A DNA stretch of 5,015 nucleotides, from positions 1 through 5,015 of the forward strand of contig DAOVXW010000059.1 in assembly GCA_030635945.1 (NCBI GenBank), in the 5' to 3' direction. Positions within the stretch are counted from its first letter, which is position 1. Every line of letters begins with the position of its first letter. The notes beneath the pieces were generated by a model. That model worked only from the letters and a program-made list of their open reading frames with translations. It was not told the DNA's origin and made no database searches. The position numbers and the translations under genes are program-made. Shown piece after piece: positions 1 through 4,986 of this stretch. The DNA is from Dehalococcoidia bacterium (lineage in GTDB: Bacteria > Chloroflexota > Dehalococcoidia > Dehalococcoidales > G020351185).

Positions 1-859
1 AGTCCTCGATAGCGTTCCAAATCCTGAACGCCGGTGTTTCCTCTCCCATGAAGTAGATTCTAAGCGGTTTACCGGATATGCCGGGAGCAGCTTTCGCCTG
101 TGACACCCTTTCTTTTAGTTCCTGAATCAAAGCTTTGTATCTATCATGAAGTATTTCAGGGTCTTGCGCATAGTCATCTATCATGGTTTGGACAAAATAA
201 TATTCCAGGGCTGAAATTGGAACATCGGGAAGCTGGAGCATTTGCGTTATCTCTATGATGTCCTGCCTCAGCAGGTTGCCAAGTCTTATTGATTCTGTAA
301 GGCTAAGTTCTGTGACTTCATGGCCGGTTTGGATGGCTAACCATTCGAAAAACTGCTTAAGTTCCTTAACCAAAAACTTTATTGCCCATTTTTCAGATTC
401 AGCGTCAAACCGGGGGACTTCCCAGAAATATAAAGGTGCACTGGTAGTTCCAGCCATAAGCTGCCAGGCGTTCTTTATCTGGTCATCGTAGCATCCGCAG
501 GCGGTTGCATAAGCATCTATAGTAGCCACATTCTTTTTAGAGACAACGGCCCCTGTCATTATTAGATTCCAGGGGTTGGAATCCGGGCTCAGCCCGGCAT
601 CAATCGCCTTGCTAATCAGGCCCGGGTTCTCTTTCATTAACGTGTGCATAACTGTTTCGTGAGTATAGGAGTCATAAGCCAGAGCACCGGCGGCGTAGAT
701 GGGTTCAACTGGGGAGAGGGGTGCCTTCGCCACCAACTTTTTTCCTGATGTTTTAACCCTTTCTGCTGAACTAAGGAAAAGAGACATAAGGTCATTAAAA
801 GACTTCAATTCGCTGTCGAAGCGTAATCCATTAAATTCGGGTAAATTCGCAATCTTCAT
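1..859 (-). CDS. HgdB/BcrC-like 2-hydroxyacyl-CoA dehydratase family protein, C-terminus cut by window edge
   Basis: Partial gene: the frame is open from an ATG at 859 to the left edge, giving 286 codons with no stop. The family binds [4Fe-4S] clusters and makes low-potential reductions of CoA esters after one-electron activation by an ATPase. Seen here: the family's N-terminal P-x-E-x-I-x-AAG signature (residues 50-58, PVEPIYAAG), a Cys-Gly-Cys-Tyr-Asp-Asp segment (121-126) where members normally have a Cys-Asp ligand motif, the following 'APLYFWEVPR' strand (141-150) typical of 'P-x-x-x-D-x-P', a helical middle, and the start of the second Rossmann-like lobe (about 265-286). The start is supported by GGTGG at 866-870, 6 nt upstream, and by its position 2 nt after the stop of the preceding paralogue, so the two are translationally coupled. 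Oddity: the usual first cluster cysteine, expected near residues 93-97 (DSNPW), is absent. The C-terminal ligand lies outside the window. The family call is firm; the substrate is unknown. Confidence 0.85.
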   Translation of the reverse strand, partial: MKIANLPEFNGLRFDSELKSFNDLMSLFLSSAERVKTSGKKLVAKAPLSPVEPIYAAGALAYDSYTHETVMHTLMKENPGLISKAIDAGLSPDSNPWNLIMTGAVVSKKNVATIDAYATACGCYDDQIKNAWQLMAGTTSAPLYFWEVPRFDAESEKWAIKFLVKELKQFFEWLAIQTGHEVTELSLTESIRLGNLLRQDIIEITQMLQLPDVPISALEYYFVQTMIDDYAQDPEILHDRYKALIQELKERVSQAKAAPGISGKPLRIYFMGEETPAFRIWNAIED

Positions 860-861
860 AT

Positions 862-2046
862 TTATCCACCAATCAGCTTAATGAATGCTTCAACTTTATC
901 CCTTATAATATCCGTATCTAACGGAGAATAGCCTGTCTCAATAAGAAGTGCGGGTATTGATAAATTTCGGTACAGGATATCCTTAGTAGATTTAAATTCC
1001 GATCTCCAGGTTTCATTGAATTTAAGGTTATAGTAGATTAGACCGTGCACTTTATAGTCCTTGGCGATTTTGACCATACGATTGAGCCTTCTTGATCTGT
1101 CGGTCATAAAAGGGCAGGGGACGCTATACAGATATCTCTTCGCCAGGGTATCAATCGGTTTTTCCATAATACCAAAGGCAGGCACTTTTTTACGAGCGAA
1201 CATGGAGCCGGTACAAACAGTATCAGCCACTATGTTGCCACCTGCCTGCTCTATAATATCCAGGACTTTTTCGTCACCGATCCCTATAATACTGCCAACT
1301 ATCATCAAGCGTGGCCTTGTATCAGGGGATATTTCCTCCAGCTTCCTGTGCCGCAGGGCATCCTCTATCTTCTCCAGTTCTTTTAGAAAATCGTCTCTGT
1401 CCATCAACAAACCGGCCTGAGTAATCTGCAATACCTGTCGCCATTCAATCGGTGAACGTCTATCCTGGGGATATTTATAGAAAATGAGCAGCTTTTTTCT
1501 AATTTTATTGCATAGAGATATAGCCTTGCGAATTTCCGCATCACTAATAATTTTGCCCCTGAATTTCCCCAACCTCTTTCGCAATAGCTCCAATTCGTTC
1601 TTGAAATACTCAATAGACTGCGGCTTGGTGCGGAAGACGTTGTGCGTTTGCGGTATACCAAGGGAGAAGACAGGGAGGTTAAAATGCTTCTCCCAGTATT
1701 CCTGAATTCTTCTCATACTGTCATAGGTATGGGCAACACAGACGGCATCAACGGAGTTATAGTAAAAATTGGTAGAAAGTTTTTTATATCCCAGACAAGA
1801 ACGGGCAAAAGGGCAACTGTGGGGCTTGAGGAATTCCTCTCCGGTCGAAGCTGGTTCAACTTCACCGCCAAATGCCAGGCGAACCGGAAGCATACCGGCG
1901 GCAAGAATCAATTCCTCTATACCATAGGGGCAGAAATAACCAACAACCTTCTTGCCCCTTTTCCTGGTTTCCGCTATCCTTTGCGGTTCTTCTTCCAGCC
2001 TGCTCTTAAGGGAGCTAAGTAACCCATTATTATTGTTTTCATTCAT
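862..2046 (-). CDS. HgdB/BcrC-like (double-cubane/2-hydroxyacyl-CoA dehydratase family) protein with altered cluster ligands
   Basis: A full-length 394-residue cytoplasmic member of the benzoyl-CoA reductase/2-hydroxyacyl-CoA dehydratase family (usual length about 370-430). Seen: GKKVVGYFCPYGIEELILAAG (31-51), the entry signature; SCPFARSCLG (77-86), the first cysteine region; HTYDSMRR (106-113), where the family normally has T-C-D; a helical linker; the second lobe with IEQAGGNIVADTVCTGSMF (265-283); VPCPFM (309-314); and KFNETW (342-347), where the family normally has K-F-C-D. The C-terminus, IRDKVEAFIKLI (381-392), matches the usual R-x-x-V/L-E-A-F ending. The cysteines are 39, 78, 84, 103, 179, 278 and 311. 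Two canonical ligand positions are therefore Tyr108 and Asn344. It could be a double-cubane protein relative, a structural partner of the downstream paralogue, or an enzyme with a non-standard cluster. ATG 2046 is the only good start, but its ribosome site is weak: the nearest GAGG lies about 20 nt upstream. It sits 2 nt before the next gene. Confidence 0.9.
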   Translation of the reverse strand: MNENNNNGLLSSLKSRLEEEPQRIAETRKRGKKVVGYFCPYGIEELILAAGMLPVRLAFGGEVEPASTGEEFLKPHSCPFARSCLGYKKLSTNFYYNSVDAVCVAHTYDSMRRIQEYWEKHFNLPVFSLGIPQTHNVFRTKPQSIEYFKNELELLRKRLGKFRGKIISDAEIRKAISLCNKIRKKLLIFYKYPQDRRSPIEWRQVLQITQAGLLMDRDDFLKELEKIEDALRHRKLEEISPDTRPRLMIVGSIIGIGDEKVLDIIEQAGGNIVADTVCTGSMFARKKVPAFGIMEKPIDTLAKRYLYSVPCPFMTDRSRRLNRMVKIAKDYKVHGLIYYNLKFNETWRSEFKSTKDILYRNLSIPALLIETGYSPLDTDIIRDKVEAFIKLIGG

Positions 2047-2073
2047 TACTTTAATATAGAATTAACCTCATTG

Positions 2074-2142
2074 CTATTGGTTTTTTAGTAGCGACAGTTC
2101 CATGTCAGCAATGAGAATGCTTGACAATTTATTACTCCTCAT
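2074..2142 (-). CDS. Possible small ORF or leader peptide between the yedE-like and hgdB-like genes
   Basis: The 112-nt gap contains a 22-codon ORF from ATG at 2142 (or 17 codons from an in-frame TTG at 2127) to a TAG at 2074-2076. AGGAG lies just upstream of the TTG at good spacing (about 7-8 nt). The ATG has only AAGG two bases away, so TTG is the better start if it is translated. The peptide has a hydrophobic middle (SSILIAD) and ends in LLKNQ. It matches nothing I recognise. It ends about 27 nt before the next start, which itself has a poor ribosome site, so it could be a leader that feeds ribosomes into the hgdB-like gene or simply chance. Confidence 0.2.
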   Translation of the reverse strand: MRSNKLSSILIADMELSLLKNQ

Positions 2143-2158
2143 CACCTTATCTTAATGG

Positions 2159-2599
2159 CTAACCTGTTATACCGAGGAGAAGTCCCAGCCACTTAATGGT
2201 GACAAAATTGAAATAGATTATACCTAAATAAAAGCCGAGAAGGTAGTACATGGCTCCCTGCCTTCCCTCGGCAAGCATTACGTGCTGTCGGAAGGGGCAA
2301 CCCTCAGCGAAAACCGAGAAAAAGCCCAATCCAAGGCCGCCTACTATGGCGGAAATCAGTAGTCCTGTTGAATTCAGGTCTTCTAAACCTAGTGGGAAAT
2401 TGGGTATATCTCCTCCTATAAATCCGAATAGAGTATACCCGATGGCGCCTCCGATGATAATTCCAAACAATCCCTTGAGCCTTACAGAGTCCCTGATCAT
2501 AAAGTAGTCTCTAATGCCGCTTATGGGGCAGAATCTTGTCCTCTGTCCCATATAGCCTATTAAAATACCGACGACCAGTGTCGCTATCATTGCTTCCAT
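2159..2599 (-). CDS. YeeE/YedE family sulfur-compound transporter, C-terminal-half protein
   Basis: An integral membrane protein of 146 residues in the Sulf_transp (YeeE/YedE) family, whose studied members (TsuA/YeeE) move thiosulfate across the cytoplasmic membrane by passing it between conserved cysteines; related YedE proteins are linked to selenium metabolism. Seen: a first membrane segment (3-19) ending in GQRTRFCPISGIRDYFMIRD (18-37), which is the family's R-x-R-F-C...R-D motif with Cys24; a second segment (43-62); a third (78-97) leading into EGCPFRQHVMLAEGRQGA (99-116), the family's G-C-P-x-R motif with Cys101; and a last segment (117-141). AGAGGAG at about 2607-2613 sits 7 nt before the ATG, and the ATG shares its A with the TAA of the gene upstream (TAATG). 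Full-length YeeE/YedE proteins are usually 330-400 residues with both halves fused, so this probably pairs with the neighbouring half. The exact substrate is not readable from sequence. Confidence 0.92.
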   Translation of the reverse strand: MEAMIATLVVGILIGYMGQRTRFCPISGIRDYFMIRDSVRLKGLFGIIIGGAIGYTLFGFIGGDIPNFPLGLEDLNSTGLLISAIVGGLGLGFFSVFAEGCPFRQHVMLAEGRQGAMYYLLGFYLGIIYFNFVTIKWLGLLLGITG

Positions 2600-3102
2600 T
2601 AAAGGGCTCCTCTTCTGGCTCTTGCCCTCAGATATACAGTAGCAAGTATCACCCCGACGGCAATGGCAATAAGAGCTATTAATCCCAGAACACTACCGTA
2701 GCCAACCAGCAGGGCAGTTCTGATATCACAATCCCAAAGCAGGCCGAAGTTTATTACCAGGAATCCGAGAAGAACAGCTGCGAATCTGTTCCTGACCGGG
2801 CCTGGCCGTAGTTTAAGCTCCTTACTTCTGGCAGCGGCTATACCGGAACCGATAAAAACGCCGACTATAGTTAGAGGGGGATATATAAGGAATGCCTCAT
2901 GCAGCGGAAAGTTTACCAGAGTGTTTACCCAGGGAAGATTATTTGCTATCCAGCCGAATAAATTGTTAGGATGCCCGACGAAGGCCAGGCCAAAAGCCTC
3001 CGGTGGCTGAATCTGGAAAGAATAGGCTTGAATTGCAGCTGCTGAAAGCCCCATTATGATGCCAACTGCAAATAACCGATACGAACCGAGTTTTAATTTC
3101 AT
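2599..3102 (-). CDS. YeeE/YedE family sulfur-compound transporter, N-terminal-half protein
   Basis: A membrane protein of 167 residues and the probable partner of the following gene. Seen: an N-terminal membrane segment (9-27), a periplasmic-looking stretch rich in Pro, Trp and Asn (31-68), segments at 69-90 and 106-124, then LLWDCDIRTALLVGYGS (121-137), which resembles the family's G-C-x-x-R-x-x-x-x-x-G-x-G pore motif with Cys125 as the likely substrate-contacting thiol, and a last segment (138-157) with a basic tail (RARARR), so the C-terminus should be cytoplasmic. The match to the family is weaker than for the downstream half: Trp-Asp precedes the Cys where Gly is common. GAGG at 3112-3115 overlaps the stop of the preceding gene and sits 9 nt from the ATG. 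The 1-nt overlap with the next gene supports equimolar production of the two halves. Residues 28-68 are unlike the usual YedE core. Confidence 0.82.
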   Translation of the reverse strand: MKLKLGSYRLFAVGIIMGLSAAAIQAYSFQIQPPEAFGLAFVGHPNNLFGWIANNLPWVNTLVNFPLHEAFLIYPPLTIVGVFIGSGIAAARSKELKLRPGPVRNRFAAVLLGFLVINFGLLWDCDIRTALLVGYGSVLGLIALIAIAVGVILATVYLRARARRGAL

Positions 3103-3108
3103 CGAAAC

Positions 3109-3717
3109 CTACCTCAACCTGAGCCATTCAGTAAGGGTTACCTTGTATGCTTCGCCTTCGTCATGGAAGGGACATATAAACTCATTGGCTGCATGAACCT
3201 TAACCAGGTGAGTCTCTACACCAAGCTGTTCAAGCGAAATACCATCAAACACTATGGTAGCCTCGACAATTGCTTCGGTTCCATGGGTCATCTCATCGAT
3301 AAATATGGTATCGGCCGCTATTATGCCGCCTGCAATTTCTACCGCTTCTTCGACCTCATCATCCACCTCAATATACACTATACGTGTTGAATCAGGGTCA
3401 TGGAAGGTAATCTCAACCAATCCGTAGAGTGGAGCACCAGTATTATTCTCTACCAACATTGTAATGTCATATTTATATGTTTCAAAGTCCCAGCCGCACT
3501 CTAGCCCAACAACCTTATGTTCAATAAGTTCAGGTTTAACCTCGGTGATCTCAAGGTTGCCGACTCCGGTTATATAACCTGTACCTTCGCATACAGGACA
3601 GGTGAGCTGAATATAGGTAACGGCACCGAACAATATAACTGCGAGAGTGAAAAAGACGGAGGCAGTAAACAATTTAGTTTTCAAATAGGCATAAGCATTA
3701 AATACTCTGTTTTTCAT
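3109..3717 (-). CDS. Membrane-anchored extracytoplasmic protein with a CxxCxGxG motif, function unknown
   Basis: I do not recognise this 202-residue protein. Seen: a basic N-terminus (K2, R4, K13, K15), a single hydrophobic segment (about 17-37, TASVFFTLAVILFGAVTYIQ), then CPVCEGTG (40-47), which is one copy of the DnaJ-type CxxCxGxG knuckle, placed immediately outside the membrane. A strand-rich acidic domain follows (about 54-180), plus two further cysteines, Cys74 (LECGW) and Cys182 (FICPFH). By the positive-inside rule the bulk of the protein lies outside the cytoplasm. Four cysteines could bind zinc or an Fe-S or heme-type cofactor, or work as redox thiols. As first gene of the operon, 6 nt from a YedE-type transporter, it may bind or process the transported sulfur compound, but that is inference only. 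The start is well set: AGGAGG at 3725-3730, 7 nt before the ATG. Confidence 0.85.
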   Translation of the reverse strand: MKNRVFNAYAYLKTKLFTASVFFTLAVILFGAVTYIQLTCPVCEGTGYITGVGNLEITEVKPELIEHKVVGLECGWDFETYKYDITMLVENNTGAPLYGLVEITFHDPDSTRIVYIEVDDEVEEAVEIAGGIIAADTIFIDEMTHGTEAIVEATIVFDGISLEQLGVETHLVKVHAANEFICPFHDEGEAYKVTLTEWLRLR

Positions 3718-3724
3718 TCTCTCA

Positions 3725-3730
3725 CCTCCT
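3725..3730 (-). promoter_or_regulatory. Strong Shine-Dalgarno of the first operon gene
   Basis: AGGAGG followed by TGAGAGA and then ATG, a near-ideal ribosome binding site with 7-nt spacing. It is clearly stronger than the site of the 394-residue HgdB-like gene downstream. Confidence 0.85.
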
Positions 3731-3737
3731 GACGGGT

Positions 3738-3766
3738 ATTATATCAAATAAAAATAGTAATTTAAA
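3738..3766 (-). promoter_or_regulatory. Probable sigma-70-type promoter of the operon
   Basis: On the minus strand, TATAAT (3738-3743) is a perfect -10 box, and TTTAAA (3761-3766) is a 4-of-6 match to the -35 box with exactly 17 nt between. The spacer is T-rich. Transcription would start near 3730-3732, leaving a very short leader before the AUG, with the start point crowding the Shine-Dalgarno. The promoter call rests on sequence match only; a start site slightly further upstream would also be possible. Confidence 0.5.
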
Positions 3767-3781
3767 GACGAATTGCTAGAA

Positions 3782-3819
3782 GGTGAGGGGTTTATGCCGA
3801 AAAGCATAAACCCCTCACC
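3782..3819 (-). terminator. Perfect 16-bp hairpin, possible terminator without a U-run
   Basis: The arms 3782-3797 (GGTGAGGGGTTTATGC) and 3804-3819 are exact inverse complements with a 6-nt loop (CGAAAA on plus, TTTTCG on minus). It lies 36 nt past the stop of the CoxM-like fragment and just upstream of the operon promoter, where a terminator for the fragment's former transcript would be expected. Neither side has a run of T, so intrinsic termination would be weak. It could instead be a dispersed hairpin repeat or an mRNA-stabilising end. Confidence 0.45.
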
Positions 3820-3855
3820 CCTAGATAAGGCCAACCCTTAGTATTTACTTTATAA

Positions 3856-4203
3856 CTAGGCCAGCAGCGCTCTCTTTACCAGAGTTTTCGCTAGCTGTAT
3901 CTTATAGGAATTGGCCGGTAGCGCAAAAGCGCCATCAACAGCTGCTTCACCGGCAGCTTCAGCTACAGCTTCAGTGATAGTCTGGCCTGCTACGGCAGCC
4001 TCGGCTTCGGTTGCCTTCCAGGGCACCGGCGCCACATTGCCCAGTACGATACTGGCAGCAGATGAGCTTACGGCAATAGCCACGCTTGCCTCGGCAAAGT
4101 CTATGGCTGTTCTTTGGGACCATTTGATAAACACGTGCTGTGTGTCAGCCGCCGGCTCGGGCACCTGGATCTCGGCAATTATTTGAGGATTGCGCCCTAT
4201 GTC
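3856..4203 (-). pseudogene. C-terminal remnant of a CoxM-like FAD-binding subunit (CO/xanthine dehydrogenase family)
   Basis: The frame is open from just after an in-frame TAA (4204-4206) to a TAG at 3856-3858, about 115 codons. It covers the C-terminal domain of the medium, FAD-binding subunit of molybdenum hydroxylases, which shuttles electrons between Fe-S clusters and an acceptor. Seen: IIAEIQVP just before VPEPAADTQ, then FIKWSQRTAIDFAEASVAIAV, the family's K-x-x-x-R-x-x-x-D-x-A motif; GNVAPVPWKATEAEAAVAG, the family's G-x-x-A-x-x-P-x-R/K-A...E motif; and the final LPANSYKIQLAKTLVKRAL, matching the usual N/D-x-Y-K/R ending. The family is normally about 280-300 residues; the FAD-binding N-terminal two thirds are absent. 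A GTG at 4164 could start a 102-residue product but has no convincing ribosome site. The break falls at a TATCGATATAA repeat. No large or small Mo-hydroxylase subunit lies nearby, which supports decay. The family call is good; pseudogene status is inferred. Confidence 0.75.
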
Positions 4204-4204
4204 T

Positions 4205-4215
4205 TATCGATATAA
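4205..4215. repeat. Direct repeat TATCGATATAA, copy 1
   Basis: An exact 11-bp copy of the segment at 4307-4317, with 91 bp between the copies. It overlaps the stop codon that closes the CoxM-like reading frame on its upstream side, so it may mark an insertion or deletion point. An AT-rich 11-mer around a ClaI-like palindrome could also recur by chance. Confidence 0.4.
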
Positions 4216-4306
4216 CGAAATATCGGAAGTAGCATAAAGTTAATTAGCGAACATTCCTGCAATGAATGCCATAATCTACCATTGAAATCGGAACTTGCTA
4301 TGAGGG

Positions 4307-4317
4307 TATCGATATAA
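4307..4317. repeat. Direct repeat TATCGATATAA, copy 2
   Basis: Second exact copy of the 11-mer at 4205-4215. The intervening DNA also shows a looser repeat (ATCGGAAGTAGCATA near 4220 against ATCGGAACTTGCTAT near 4287), hinting at local duplication. Confidence 0.4.
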
Positions 4318-4382
4318 ACTTTACCTGTGCTATCGAAGTTTGTCACCAGTACCTATAAAAATTACAGTATTGTTGTTAGGTC

Positions 4383-4411
4383 TTGACAAGAGTAAGATAG
4401 AGCTGTACACT
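4383..4411 (+). promoter_or_regulatory. Possible sigma-70-type promoter
   Basis: A perfect TTGACA (4383-4388), a 17-nt spacer, and TACACT (4406-4411, 4 of 6 to TATAAT). Transcription would start near 4418 and run into the hairpin at 4576-4620. It is inside no recognised gene. Confidence 0.35.
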
Positions 4412-4417
4412 AGACCA

Positions 4418-4632
4418 GACTTGAAATCTCATCACCTCAACCGGTGGATAATGGGAGATATTTTAAGATTCGATTTTCTAGTCAATAGCGCTGACGTGAG
4501 AGCTGAGATTGGTTACCAGTCCCAACCCCCTAGATTAGAACATACTTTTTACAATACATTTAGTAACCTAATATACAAAGGGCTTAGAAAATACCGTAAG
4601 GTAAAATACTAAGCCCTTTGCTTTATTATTAA
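4418..4632 (+). ncRNA. Candidate small RNA of about 210 nt (promoter-to-terminator unit)
   Basis: The span between the promoter at 4383-4411 and the U-rich tail after the 4576-4620 hairpin has no convincing gene. A 90-codon frame (TTG 4340 to TAA 4612) crosses it but starts upstream of the promoter, lacks a Shine-Dalgarno and ends inside the hairpin. A small RNA is therefore possible. No known RNA family is recognised. Confidence 0.2.
4576..4620 (+). terminator. Likely intrinsic terminator hairpin
   Basis: The arms 4576-4587 (CAAAGGGCTTAG) and 4609-4620 pair perfectly over 12 bp. Inside, TACC-GTAA-GGTA adds a 4-bp stem capped by a GNRA-type loop. The plus-strand tail is CTTTATTATT, moderately U-rich. 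The minus-strand tail (TATATTAGG) is weaker, so termination is most likely for plus-strand transcripts. Confidence 0.5.
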
Positions 4633-4692
4633 AAATAACTAGGAGTTGTATAAAGAGTAATAGGAATAGCTACTGACAGTTAATAAATAATA

Positions 4693-4718
4693 GAGGCGGC
4701 ATGTTAAGATACCGCCTC
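4693..4718. repeat. Short GC-rich hairpin
   Basis: GAGGCGG (4693-4699) and CCGCCTC (4712-4718) form a 7-bp stem with a 12-nt loop. Read on the minus strand it is followed by TATTATTTATTA, so it could be a weak terminator for minus-strand transcription entering from the right of the window. Confidence 0.35.
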
Positions 4719-4856
4719 CAAGAAGGTAAAACAAAAAGCAAACCTGGTGAGGCAACTTTCATGCTACCTTCATTTATTAATTATAGAGAAAACAAAATAT
4801 TAGTCAAATGTCGGTTTATTGAGTTATGGGAGAGATTTAATGTAATGCAAGACTAC

Positions 4857-4986
4857 TGTGGTAAGCACTGCCAGGGAAAACCAGGGTGCTGGGGGATTCA
4901 GACACCCAACAGCTTAATTAAGCACCTCCTCCTTCCCGTGCGCGGAACCCTGGGTGTAATCGGGAATTACGGCAGTGCTTACCACA
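4857..4986. mobile_element. 130-bp element with perfect 16-bp terminal inverted repeats (MITE-like or structured RNA)
   Basis: TGTGGTAAGCACTGCC (4857-4872) is exactly repeated in inverse at 4971-4986. The ends are TGT...ACA, as in many transposon ends. Inside are a GGGTGCTG/CAG-A-CACCC hairpin (4884-4907, one bulged A), a 12-bp palindrome GCTTAATTAAGC (4912-4923), a CCAGGGT/ACCCTGG pair (4881-4887 with 4947-4953) and a GTAAT-CGGGA-ATTAC hairpin (4956-4970). No target-site duplication is evident in the flanks, and no transposase is present, so it would be a non-autonomous element. A branched structural RNA is the main alternative. I recognise no known riboswitch consensus in it. Confidence 0.45.

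Noticed and set aside
1404..2022. Open frames on both strands inside the 394-residue HgdB-like gene (1404-1661 minus, 1484-1705 plus, 1642-2022 plus, 1713-1904 minus)
   Set aside because: All lie within a gene with unmistakable family signatures and show no motifs or ribosome sites of their own.
3911..4186. Plus-strand Ala/Ser-rich open frame of 91 codons
   Set aside because: It is the complement of the Ala-rich CoxM-like remnant, whose minus-strand frame shows clear family motifs.
4340..4612. Plus-strand open frame of 90 codons from a TTG
   Set aside because: No Shine-Dalgarno, no recognisable motif, an in-frame stop only 12 codons upstream, and its end lies inside a terminator-like hairpin. 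It could be a decayed fragment but cannot be supported as a gene.
4857..4986. Riboswitch or integron attC site as explanation of the inverted-repeat element
   Set aside because: I see no B12-box, other known riboswitch core, or the paired GTT/AAC simple-site motifs of attC.
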